Positions 22,015-33,075 of a DNA stretch of 64,000 nt are shown here, in pieces (the stretch's first letter is position 1; each line of letters opens with the position of its first letter). Below the pieces are notes generated by a model. It did no database searches, was not told the DNA's origin, and was given only the letters and a program-made list of their open reading frames with translations. The position numbers and the translations under genes are program-made. Location: contig JAIUCV010000101.1 in NCBI GenBank assembly GCA_026724425.1, forward strand, positions 3,038,001 to 3,102,000, in the 5' to 3' direction. The stretch comes from Erythrophleum ivorense. Lineage: Eukaryota > Streptophyta > Magnoliopsida > Fabales > Fabaceae.

Positions 22015-22536
22015 TCAATAGGGACGTGTATTGGCATCACCCATCGGCCTAGGAGCATAGTTACATACGACCCAAACATACTCATTCTTGAAACACCTGA
22101 CCGTACCACAACCAAGTCGTGTCGATTGATTAGCCACAATCTGAGTGTAATGCCCACACACATCGCTACATTTGTTGGTGGCGTAGTTGTAGTTAGGCTT
22201 CTCCGTCAACCAAAACTTAGTCGCGATCGGACCACTCATGGTGTCTATAGGTTGGACCCAACCGGCAGCTATATTCTCGCCGTAGGTCCCGTCGGTCGAA
22301 TGTTTCATGGCGCAGTCTTTGGATCGTACGTTAGCGTAGGCTTGTGCATGGGCAGCAATTTTGCTGTCCCAAACCAATGGAGCTACCCCGACCGCGGCTC
22401 GAATCTGGTTGTGAACCGCTAGCGTTTCTTCCGGCTGGAGATCTTCCATTGGGTCTACTTTTCCCAAACCATAGATTTGAGTTACGACAATGGAGAATAA
22501 TGCTAGTACAATGAAGCTATTTCCAGAAAACGACAT
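22015..22536 (-). CDS. Secreted CAP-domain protein, PR-1 family (second copy)
   Basis: Single exon of 173 codons. A signal peptide covers about residues 1-23 (MSFSGNSFIVLALFSIVVTQ...). The CAP core follows: LAVHNQIRAAVGVAPLVW, TYGENIAAGWVQP, KFWLTEKPNYNYATNKC and VCGHYTQIVANQSTRLGCG. Six cysteines remain after the signal, with His in MKHSTDG and Glu in YGENIA. It ends CNYAPRPMGDANTRPY, so the CNY motif preceding CAPE-type peptides is intact here, unlike CDY in the neighbour. The two proteins are clearly tandem duplicates, now 2.7 kb apart because of the nested MITE. A third PR-1-like gene that I remember in the A. thaliana interval was not found in this window. Confidence 0.94.
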   Translation of the reverse strand: MSFSGNSFIVLALFSIVVTQIYGLGKVDPMEDLQPEETLAVHNQIRAAVGVAPLVWDSKIAAHAQAYANVRSKDCAMKHSTDGTYGENIAAGWVQPIDTMSGPIATKFWLTEKPNYNYATNKCSDVCGHYTQIVANQSTRLGCGTVRCFKNEYVWVVCNYAPRPMGDANTRPY

Positions 22537-22622
22537 TTTTCTTTTTCTTTTTGTTGTTGTTTGGAACTAATATTTAGGTATGCTTTCGTGAAGACTTATA
22601 GATCTCTATTATAATATCCCCT

Positions 22623-22640
22623 CCTCCTTTTGTAAGGCTA
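22623..22640 (-). promoter_or_regulatory. Upstream block shared with the first CAP gene
   Basis: CCTCCTTTTGTAAGGCTA, one base different from 19334-19351, at about the same distance upstream of the CAP start codon. Confidence 0.55.
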
Positions 22641-24659
22641 GAAAAACAAGGGTTCCGTGACTATTTTGGGGATTTCAATGTTCACCATTAAATCAGAAAA
22701 AGAATAAGAAGTTGTTTTTCTTTCTGTTCAAGTACTAAATAGTAAAACCTATATTGTTACTTTTAGGAGTTTCTTAAAATAACACAAATTTAGGACGATA
22801 TTCTAATTTTAGAGTGGCAAAAGATATTTATCATTAACTAGTCGATAAAAGATATCCTAAATTTGAAAATTTGATAACAGAAAAAATATAGAGTTTTAAT
22901 GCATTCCCATACCTTTATAGAAGGAATACAAGTTTAGATTTATGATTTTTGGTTTATTTTTTATTTAAGAAGATAGTTAAAGGTTTTTGTAACCCGAATT
23001 TTTCAAAAAGTATAAATACGTCCTTAACTATTCGAAAAAGTGTTAAACCTAGAAAGTTGAGAAAATTTTGGTAAATTTTCAATGTCACGGCCTATATTTT
23101 GCTACTCTTGAGAAAATCCATCAAGTGTATTCTATTTCAGAGGTATTGATCGTTTTTAAGATAGAAATAGTTTGAATTCAGTTTCTTTAGACTCAGTTTT
23201 CATATTACAAGATTTATTGCGTTTTCATATTAATTTTTAGTTTTGATAAGTTGAAGTGTTTTTCGTCTAGTGTGTAGTTGGCCGAATGATTAATTTGAAG
23301 CTACCCATCGTCAAATTTTGATTGGTCTTGTTAGTTACGTTCGTTAATCTCTCTAAACTGTTTAACACGTTCGTCTACGTCTCAGAGAAAGCAAAATGGG
23401 GGGAAAAAAAACAATCCACGACTTCTCGTAAGTGCCAAGCTTTCTCTTTCTAACGAATTTGAATTTTCTTGTACACCAACAAAGAAAACGACCTCTATGT
23501 TATTCAAACTACTAAACAGCCTTAACCGATATCAATAAAACAACATCTAACAATCCGATTTGATAGATTCAACCAACTCACTAAAGAGACACATACCTCT
23601 CACGTGAAACTAGCTCGATTCATAAGTAGAAATAAAAATATTCTCTTAGAACCGAACCGGGTGGGTTGGTTTCTTGGTTGAACAAAAGTCTTGAAGAAGG
23701 TGTTGATCCACTCTAATTCTTTCGGAGGGTCCTTTCAATCCCAATATAACAAGATTCAACCTTTTGATTTGTCTTTATATGAGAGTTTTAATATAAAAAA
23801 AGTTAGTGATATATAACTCACTTTATATATTTTGTATATATATATATATTTTTTTTTTTTGTCAATGGTTATTAATTAATATAACAACTAGTGTATGACC
23901 CGCACAGCAGTGCAGTGCGAGATTATGTTTTTGTTTTTTTGCTTTTTTTCTTTTTTTTGTAACATGTTTTAATTTTAGTGTTAATTTAAGAGTTGTATGT
24001 TTTTTTATGTTAAAATTGTCAAGTATATTGTTAATTTGAATCTAAATTTTTGTATTAACTATTAAGTGATTCAAATTTTGATGTATTAATTTGACTGTCT
24101 TTATTTATTAATAATTAAGAAAAAGAAAATACAATAACCAAACACATGTCCAGACAATAAAAATATTACATCATGGTTATGTTATAACTGTTATACCAAC
24201 TTAATCCATAATCTGAATAGCTCCAAACTTTTATATACTCTTGAACAAAATATGTTTGTGGTTCTAGTTTAATAAAAAATGAAAAATACATTTATGGATA
24301 GACTTCAAAATCATGTAGTGACATTACGTAGAACCCGAAACAGAAAAGAATCAAGGAAAGAAGTGTGTTGTGTTGTCGAGAGATGATTCTTTTTCCAACG
24401 ATAGTAAAATTCTTTGTAAAAACATATGTCAAAAAAATAATAATAATAATAACCAAACACCTGTCAAAATAGATGTCTTCCATAGAATACTACTGTGCGA
24501 ATCTTAGTCTTACGAATGAATTGTCTTCCACGTTCCATTTGCTCTTTTTGCTCGTTAATTTTGTTTGCTTATGAGATTTCAGTTTTTTACTCTCCGAAAC
24601 CATTATCAATTGCTAAACTCTACGAAATATTTTTTTAGATTGCTTCAATTTAGAGAAGC
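22641..24659. other. Gene-poor spacer with possible repeat remnants
   Basis: No gene is seen. At 23889-23925 the phrase CTAGTGTATGACCCGCACAG, followed by GCAGTGCAGTGCGAG, resembles the ends of old Brassicaceae transposons with GACCCGC-type termini; the family is uncertain. There is a TA run at 23838-23849 and an AT-rich stretch 23930-24200. Confidence 0.55.
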
Positions 24660-24731
24660 ATGAGAGAAATCGTGACAATTCAATTTAGGAAATCTGCAAA
24701 CTTCAGTGACAACCAGATCTGGAATTCTCAG
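24660..24731 (+). pseudogene. Misato/DML1-like (tubulin-related) first-exon fragment
   Basis: The 24-codon stretch reads MREIVTIQFRKSANFS...IWNSQ and ends at a good donor (CAG followed by GTCAGT). Plant misato homologues begin MREIVTIQ, then ANF and FWNFQ, with the first intron near this point; this is from memory. The rest of the protein is not found downstream, so this is an isolated first exon. Chance similarity of a short stretch is possible but unlikely. Confidence 0.55.
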
Positions 24732-24928
24732 GTCAGTAAGCAAATTCTCCATATGATCTTCCTGCCATGTCGATTTCCAGTTATCGTTAAAGTGGAGTAT
24801 GGGTTTAATTTGTCTGTGACTTTCATTACAAAAGTCTTGGTTTTTTTGTTTTATTTTATTTATTATCAAAGTTGCTTCGATTTGGTATTATCGCTAGTTT
24901 TTTTATTATTATTCTTTGCAGATTTTTA

Positions 24929-25031
24929 ATAGAGAATGTATAAAACGGAAATCTTTGAAAACGGAAATCTTAGATTATGGTATTATCTAGAGAATGCATA
25001 AAATGGAAATCTTTGATTATGGTATTATCTA
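24929..25031. repeat. Imperfect two-copy tandem repeat
   Basis: AGAGAATGTATAAAACGGAA...TTATGGTATTATCT is followed directly by AGAGAATGCATAAAATGGAA...TTATGGTATTATCT. The first copy has an extra internal block GAAAACGGAAATCTTA. Confidence 0.75.
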
Positions 25032-25547
25032 CTCTAAAAGGAATTGATTGTTGGTTTAATTGAACCAAACATTGGTTTGATTTAAGTGATATTTTAGATT
25101 ACTAAATTAACCCTCACTAAACCTGTTTCCAAACAGATTATCTTCACAAAAAGAGATGGTTTTTTGGTCCAAAAAAATAGATGTACTTCTCAATTAATAG
25201 TAAAGAGATTTTTGGTGGAAAAAGTTAATGGTTCAGTTCAGACTTGTCAACAAAAAACTTAAACATCATTTAAAAAGAAAAAGAAAATTGAGTTCTACAT
25301 GAAACCTGAAGTCTCGAAATAAATTTATATATTGGGAGAAGTAGTTATGGACAACATACAGATTAACTAATGATACATTCTCATGTGGTAAGTAAGTTCT
25401 TGTGGCTGTGTTACTGTTTGGTACCAAAGCTACAAAATCCTTGGTAAGATAAAACCCAACTAGTTCCCTAAAAGAAGAGGTTGTAGGCTTTGCACAAAAC
25501 TCCATTCATTTGCTTCGTTCTCCAAGGTTCTTGGTTCAGTAACGGTT

Positions 25548-28500
25548 TTATGGGCTCTCGTCGATCTCATCTGGAACATGCAATTTCTCCATTGCAGCCT
25601 GTTTCAGATAATAATAAACAACCAGATTACACTATGAATTGCTTCACTAGACTCTCAAAATAGTTCAAAGTCTAAAAAGCAGCAGATAAAACCAACATCG
25701 CATGACTCTGTTTTGTACCTTTATTGCAGCAACATCAGTTGCAGGAGGTTTCATATCCAAAGCTAGACCGAAATGAAGCATGGCTTTATCGTGCATGTTT
25801 CGCCGCTTATAGATCCTGCCCATTAGAGCGTAAACGCTGCTCTCTGAAGGCGCATACTCTTTGAGCTCTTCTAAAACTTCTAGAGCTTCATCTAATCTTT
25901 CTAAGCAGACAAGAATGTTAGCTTTCTGGTACATTGGAAGAGGATTCTTCCTGTCTGCTAATATAGCTTGCTCCATTATCTCTAATGCTTCCTCGCTTCT
26001 CTGTTAACACAGGAAAGAAAAGAAAACCAAAAGCATGTCATTGTTCAAAGAATGTTTTTTCTTGTAAGCTTAAGAAATCCAATCAAATGAGAGTGATAAT
26101 ATAACCTTTAAGGCATGTAAAGCTGTTCCTAGATAAGACATTATAACAGAGGAACTCGGGTTTATTAGGAAGGCCATTCTGAAGTGATGCTCTGAGAACT
26201 CTAACTTCTCTTGGCGTAGATAGATCATTCCAAGCCCATACCATGCGTTATAGTGTCTTGTATCTACTCGAAGTGCGTTTTGGTAACTCTTCATTCCATT
26301 CTCAAAATCTTCTAGAGTTGTGTATCTACGGAGACAGTAAATATAGACAGTGTGTCGCTTAGACAAACAACCCAGACCAATTTAACCAGATTATTGTAAA
26401 AATGGATAGAAGCTTTCTTACTCGTGGCCACATAAAGTATGTGCATATGCAAATCTTGGATTCAGTTGTACAGCTCGTAGGAAATTCTTCAGTGCGGTCT
26501 CATGGTCCTTTTGCAAGCTATAGCAATTTCCCATAGCACACCTGAATAATTGATAGTTTCACATATTTCTGTTATTTACCGACAATAAATGAAATAATTA
26601 ATCAGAAAGAGGCATTCGACAAAAATTACCAAGATTGAGGAGCTAAGCGATCAGTTGATATTAGTTCCTGAGCCAAGTAACTCAGTTTCATATCTTCCTT
26701 CAAGTGCTGCAAAGAAATATCAAATTTTTGTTGAAAAAAAACTTACAATACATGGGAGCTCTTTGAGGAAATTTTCCAAGACTGTATGTTTAGAAACCAG
26801 GAAAAATACACTTACGTAGAGTACTGTAGAGTATATATCCATTCCTTCTAAGCTATAAGGACACGCCTGGCGGGCAAGACGGAATGCTTTTTCAGCTTCT
26901 AAATAGTCTATTAATTCAAAGTATGCTTTCCCGACCTGCATTTAATACATTGTATGTAAATAAACCAGCGAAGTGCCTTAATAATGAATATCACAGGCCA
27001 CCAGACAAACGCTTCACACATGGGTTCTGTTTGGAAACGTCCGTTCCAAACCACAGTTTTTCAAATAAGTAACCACCAAACCCAACAAGATAGTTCCTCG
27101 AATGGCCGTCAAAATAAAGCATGTCCAAGCTATATGCATGTATGAAAGCCTAAAAGAGAAAAAAGAGTCACTAATTACCTGGGAAAGAACCCATCCTGTA
27201 TTATAATGCTTATGTGGAAGTTTCATATACGTCTCCAGTGCCTCCTGAAGCACAAGGGAGACAATGAAATAATCCTGTGTAAGTTCACCTGACCTTTGTA
27301 ATATTTTGAAGAGAGCAACAATATGCTTTACCTGACATCTGTACATATACGAAAGTCTACACCCTTCCCCAAGTGTCCTTAGGAGACTTAATATTTCTGA
27401 AACACCAACTGTGATTCTTTGTACACTTAACGTTGTGCCACTAATCGACATTGTTTCTTCATCCTGATCACTGGAAGCCATAGAACCAGTCGTTGAGGCC
27501 GTATTAGGCCTTGAATCATCAAAAGGTTCCCCACGAACTCCTAAACAATAAGAATGACAAAGCTTTTGGTATTACATATACGCAAACAATAAAAAGAATG
27601 AATTAACAAAAATCACAGCAGACCAGATTTCACACAAAATAATGATAAAGTGCACGGAATGTCAGTCACAACCTTCATCTATGTTTTCATTTGCCCAAGA
27701 ATGTCCCTTCCTTAGTGTTACAGAACGAAGTGCCAAAGAACTCAATTTAGAACCTCCCAAATACTTGGAAGCATTGTTCCCATTTCCACTTACTGTTGCA
27801 ACACTTGCATTAGTGTTTGCCCCTGAATCAGCAGACAGTCTTGAACTCCGTCGTGGACCAGAATCAGAAAAAAGCCTGCCAGAAATCTGCAGAGAAAAGA
27901 AACATGCACTCATACTAAGACAAAATTCAACCCAAGTAAGAATCATAGTATTACAGAGAAACGTTACGACAAAAAATTCAGAATTGTGTCATTATGACAA
28001 CACGTAGACCAGTACATATACGTGAATACTACCTTACGTAGCTTTCCTTCATCTACAAACTTCCTTCTGGGTGCTTGTATAGTAGAGTTTACTGTGGACT
28101 TTGGCGAATTATCAGTAATAAGGGAGTTTTGGTTTGGAACAGCTGGCTGAAAATTCCGGAAAAGTGGTGGTGGAGCCATACCCGATAACTACAATTTGAG
28201 AAATGTAAGAAATCATTTAAAAACTCATTCACAGCACATATACAAGATATACATGACCAAAACAGTGCTTCTAAAGTAGAAACATAAAGATTTTCAGATG
28301 ACTAAAAAACCAAATGCATCAAAAACAGACTCAGTACTAATACTCAATAAAAGATTAGCCAAACCAACTTTGGCACTGAAGATATAAAATAAGCGATGCA
28401 AGCACTGTATAAACAATATTCATAAGGCATTAATCTCCGAAGTACTCAAAGGAAAGTATGATCAACAAATGGGATCACATAGTTGTTCATACTAAAAGAA

Positions 28501-30331
28501 GTGTGACATTACCTGTGCAGCTACTGGCGAAGGAGTATTATAGAATGCCATGTTCGAAACACCTCCGTTAACACCTTGGGAATGGAAATTTCCAGAGATA
28601 TCTTTAAGGCCGTGGCCTTGTGTGTGTTTGGACTGCCTTGGACTATAATCTTCGGAACTCGTGTTTTTAGTAGAAATTAAGTTACGTTCCTCACTGTGCG
28701 TGTTTAAGCCGAGGGAAATTGACAGTTGTTGCATGTACTGCTTTTGAAGGGAGAGAGCAGCTGTATCACCAAAAACTGCAGTTGCTTCTTCAGCAGCACC
28801 TGAAAAAGTAGGAGGGCCAGAAATATGTAAGAGAACCATAATAAGCGTGCAAGTATACAGAAAAGGTATTGTGTTCACCTAGTATACATAATTCCTCATA
28901 TGCTGCCCAAAGTAGAGGATCTATTGTCAGAGACTGCCTAAATTGCTGAGCGGCGTTCTTCCTTCTATCAGTATACCTGATAGGCCATTATCATATATGA
29001 GAAACCATCTTTTTGAAGACATTCAGAATCAAGAAAAAACTGCATAGAGAGAACAAGAAACGAACTTGTAAATAAGCCCAAGAAGGTAATGACCTGCTGC
29101 ACCATTTGGGATCTGCAGAATAAGCTACGTTAATTATCTTCTTACGTGAGCTAACTTAACAAAAAGTTCCAGATACTGACACAATGAGTTTGTAAGAAGA
29201 CATTCAGTGAGCGAATAAAGGCAATCTACCGGAGATCATTAAATACCTCCGCACCAGGTTCATTAACAGGGCAGAGTGCAGATTCAGCTTCACTGAGAAG
29301 GTCCATCTGGAAGCATGATAGCGCAAACAAGTACCGGGACTGAGCCATTTGTGTTCCTTTACATAACATCGAAACGAAAACAAAGATGAGCAAAACGGCC
29401 TAACAATAGAAGGCGCAGGATTCCAGCTATAGACAAACTTGATTAAAGGCTAACAAGCAAGAAATCATGAAACCATGCCACGTACCTTTTAACAGATGAT
29501 ATGCACTGTAAGCTTGATTATTCTGCAGGTAACTGGTGGCTAACAGCTGCAAATTAACCTATCAAGAAGGTACAAGAAGGCATCAAAGGCTAGTCTTTTA
29601 TTGACATGCTTTCTCTTAACTATTGGACAACCGATATGAATGTTTGAATTAACTACTTTCTCAGCCTCTAGTCCAACCGTTGTATCAACCCAGATTTCTA
29701 CAAATTTTGAGTTAGGCCCTGAGATTTCCTCTAACAGTTGGACTCATAGCTAAGGTCTAAGGATAACAAAAACTCAAAATTGGGACACCAAATAACATAA
29801 CAGATGGGGGAAAAAAGTTCAATTTTTTGGGGGAAATCTAAAGAAAGAAGCAACCCTCGTTTTGCAATTTGTCAAAGATAGAACTTGACCAGATCAGTAA
29901 TGAGCAAGGCTGCTGAAGAAAACAAATTCGTATTAAAGAGAGAATAAACAACGAATCCATCCCCTAATTGACCCGATAAACAACGTATAGATCGCGAAGC
30001 AAAGGGATAAAAGGTACGAAACCAAAATCGATCTCGAAGAACTCTGGGAAGCTGTTGAATTCCACATCAGAAAGAAGAAAAATAGATGCAGATACATAAG
30101 ATTCAGAGATACCCAGAAGAAATAAACCATAATCTCTTTATTCCACTATCCTAATAGCTTCGATTTACAGAATTCATAGGAAGAGATTAACAAAAAAGTA
30201 GAAAAGAGAGTGAAACAGTAAGTTACCTCAGAAGGAAACTCGGCGCAGAGACGCTCGCACATGAAAATGGCATTCTTGTAGACAAAATGACGAAGACTGT
30301 TCTGTACACAGTCCACAAGCATAGCTTCCAT
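25548..30331 (-). CDS. HBT: APC/C subunit CDC27b / HOBBIT
   Basis: TPR scaffold subunit of the anaphase-promoting complex, the ubiquitin ligase of the cell cycle; in Arabidopsis HBT is needed for cell division and meristem differentiation. The start at 30331 gives MEAMLVDCVQNSLRHFVYKNAIFMCERLCAEFPSE, beginning the N-terminal TPR block. The middle (28500-27600) is a Ser/Asn-rich linker with APRRKFVDEGKLRK and SGPRRSSRLSADSGAN. From about 27480 the C-terminal TPR array begins: QVGKAYFELIDYLEAEKAFR, then YNAWYGLGMIYLRQEKLEFS, then MYQKANILVCLERLDEALEV and YALMGRIYKRRNMHDKAMLH. The final exon ends EKLHVPDEIDESP-TAA at 25548. Many small exons have normal splice sites and no defect was noticed. Confidence 0.95.
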
Positions 30332-30338
30332 GGTTGTC

Positions 30339-30342
<4 letters not shown>

Positions 30343-30370
<28 letters not shown>
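30343..30370. repeat. GA microsatellite in the HBT leader
   Basis: About 14 GA units 12 bases upstream of the HBT start codon, read as CT on the sense strand, so in the 5' untranslated region. Confidence 0.88.
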
Positions 30371-30377
<7 letters not shown>

Positions 30378-30553
30378 AGAGGGGTTTTCTGTTTTTCTGG
30401 AAATTTTTTGTTTATTTTTTACCCTTTCGGATTCATTTTTGAAGTCGTAATTTCAAATTTTGAGGCAGCACGTGTGATGCTCTGTTTTCAAACTATTTGG
30501 CACGTGACAGACCCTGTGTTTGGAGTTTCGGCCTTTCGGGTTTAGTCGGATAT

Positions 30554-30572
30554 TGGGCTTTTTACTGGCCCA
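30554..30572. promoter_or_regulatory. Paired site II elements upstream of HBT
   Basis: TGGGCT at 30554-30559 and GGCCCA (TGGGCC on the other strand) at 30567-30572, about 230 bases upstream of the HBT start. Site II motifs (TGGGCY) are bound by TCP factors and mark genes of dividing cells, which suits an APC/C subunit. The binding is inferred from the motif only. Confidence 0.6.
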
Positions 30573-30599
30573 CTTAATTGCCTTAGTTAAACTATCTTT

Positions 30600-31743
30600 T
30601 TAAAAATAAATGTTTAGTCAGCAAACACAAACTAGGTTCCCCGAACGCAAATGCTAAAAGACGACTTTGATAAATGATGACCAAAGAGAAATATTAAAGA
30701 AGTAAACATCGAAGAAGAATACACACCAAGATGTGTCTTCATCTTCAATTCCTCATCTTCGCGTCGTTTTAGCTTAGTTTGTTTATCGTGGATGTCGTTT
30801 GTATACATTAATTAAAGTATAACAATAATTACTATATCAGGGCCTGTAACGCTTTTTTTTTTTTTTGTTAATTGTATGAGTAATTTTCTAGGAAAGTTCC
30901 GAGTATGTTTCGTAATCTTTCATTATGTGATGTTTTTCTTTTTTCAGGAATCTAAGATATCTAGGATTGGAGAGAGAGACAACAAAGTTTTTTTCTTTTA
31001 ATGGGTTAGAAAAGATAAACAACATTGTTTGTAGTCCATGTTTGTAAATCTGCGTCGACAGAGAAAGGGAGACTAGTTCAATCATTGACAACCCACTACG
31101 TTAACGACCATAAGTTCTACGTTGTGTCTGTCTATATATAGAAGCTCTCCAAACCAAATTCTATCCAAAGTAAAGTATTTTCTATTTGTTTTTTTTTTTC
31201 TTTTCTTTCTTTATTGACTGGTACATCATATCATTCATATTTTTATACATTCTTACAAATGACAATCATCAATCTGACGAACGAGTCTAGTCTTGAGACA
31301 CTTGAAAATATAGTAACGCGCGATTTATAGACAGACTCCACAATAGACATTTCTAAACGCACTATAAAAAAATCCAGGACATAAAATTTTACTTGTACAC
31401 CACACTCAATATATATTGATAACATGATCCTTTTTTTTTGTGTGTGAATAACATGATCCTTAATTCCTTAATTCACAGGACAACGAATAATGATTCTATA
31501 TACATACAAATAGATAACCATGAAGTCACATCAGACCTTAGCTAATTCAAATTAAAAGCCGTACAGATGACTAATTAACTAGTAGTTTCCCTTAATATAC
31601 AAATATTAGACAACAACGACAACAAAAAACTCAATAATAAAATACATCATACAGATCAAGAAGATAGGAGGGTTTTTGAAGCATTCCAAAACCAAAAAGA
31701 CTCTTCTTCCTTTTCTATTTTACTATTTCCACCTTGTACCGAA
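30600..31743. other. Spacer, no gene seen
   Basis: AT-rich. A good TATA-like box (CTATATATAGAAGC, 31132-31145) faces the DC1 pseudogene, followed by a T-rich tract at 31188-31210. This may be the old promoter of that gene. Confidence 0.5.
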
Positions 31744-32527
31744 ATGGATGGTGAAAACCAAGAAGATGTCGTCTCTCTGATCCTGCTAATCCTCACACCC
31801 TTTGCCGTTGAGCTAATCCTCGTCGTGCGTTATGCTTTAGATGCGGACCTGCAAACGAAGACGATGAGGACTATGACTGGAATAACTGGCATTACTACTG
31901 TGACACCTGCAAGCTCGTGTTCCACGAATCCTGTAACATGTGCCCACAAGGTACGCGACACCTTATCACCCTAACCACCCTCTCTACATGACCGTTCGAT
32001 TTTCCGAGACCAGAATCCAATCATTCAAACACGGTGCGACGGAAATGGCCATTTTTGTAAATGCTAACGAGTCTACGCTCACGGTTGATGAAAATGCAAT
32101 TTTCGAAACCAACAACGCTTGTCATTGGTGTGGAAAGGCGCTTGGTATAATGTTTTTTCGTTGTCTTGACTGTGGTTTTAGTCTGGACTTTGATTGCATG
32201 AGGGAAGATCCTCCTTTTACGATCGCAAACTCTGAGAGCCATCAACATCCTCTCACTTTATTTCCTAGACCACTCGTGGAACCTTGCAGTGCTTGTGGGT
32301 TGGGCGGGAACGAGGAGGTAGGTTATGCTTGTGAACCATGTAACTACTTAGTCCATCAAAAATGTATCAAACATTTCGTAAAAGAAACACCTCATGGTCA
32401 AGACCATCTCGCTGGTACATCAAGTCTTTCATCACCTGTAACATTGTCGTGTGGAGTCATTCATGAGAGCGTTGATATCCATAAGGATGGAGAAGAAGTC
32501 GAGGAAATCATAGAAGTGAACAAGTAA
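31744..32527 (+). pseudogene. DC1-domain (Cys/His-rich) protein, frameshifted
   Basis: Three reading frames carry consecutive parts of one DC1 protein. The frame of 31744 gives MDGENQEDVVSLILLI, an N-terminus like those of the family. The frame of 31824 gives RALCFRCGPANEDDEDYDW, then YYCDTCKLVFHESCNMCP. The frame of 31940 gives TPYHPNHPLYMTVRF, CHWCGKALGIMFFRCLDCGF, HQHPLTLFPR and CSACGLGGNEEVGYACEPCN, then VHQKCI. DC1 domains bind zinc through these His/Cys pairs and occur in large plant families linked to stress signalling. Two shifts are needed, near 31800-31820 and near 31940; I see no introns that would repair them. The length of about 260 codons is also short for the family, so it is a decaying, truncated gene. 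Confidence 0.8.
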
Positions 32528-33075
32528 TCAACAAAATATATTACGATATTTGAAGATTTTTTATAATTAAATGTATCAGCCATGAACATCACTTTGTCGT
32601 TTGGACAAAGATTTACTTGTTCATGATTCTAGTGGGTTTATTTGCATATATATATACTTAACCTGTGTGTGTGTTTTTGAAGTTCTTGATTCGAAGTTGT
32701 GGTCGCAGTTTGATAGAATATCTCAGCCATGTATATCATTTTAACCGTCTATCAATCTGAATCAAATTAAATAAGAGAAAGAACAAAAAAACAAAAATAT
32801 TAATTTCACAAATATAATAACAACATATAACAAATCCCCACACGGTCTAACTAGTACAAATGAAGAAATGTTTCCCAAAAACAACTTCTACTTAAACATT
32901 GTACAAGTAATTTATCAATTAGTAACAAAAGTAAAAGTAAGTATACCACATTTCAAACTAAACCGGCGTATCCCACTATTATTTCCACCTGATTCAACAT
33001 CCCCAACTCTCGATAATCATATACCACATAAACCGAGTTTTGTACCGATGTAGTTATAGTATATATAGGTCATTC
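32528..33075. other. Spacer, no gene seen
   Basis: Holds the 3' flank of the DC1 pseudogene and the 3' untranslated region of the DUF810 gene. Nothing else is recognised. Confidence 0.6.

Noticed and set aside
24645..24869. Minus-strand frame opposite the misato-like exon
   Set aside because: The plus-strand reading has the family start and a good splice donor, so the minus frame is a shadow.
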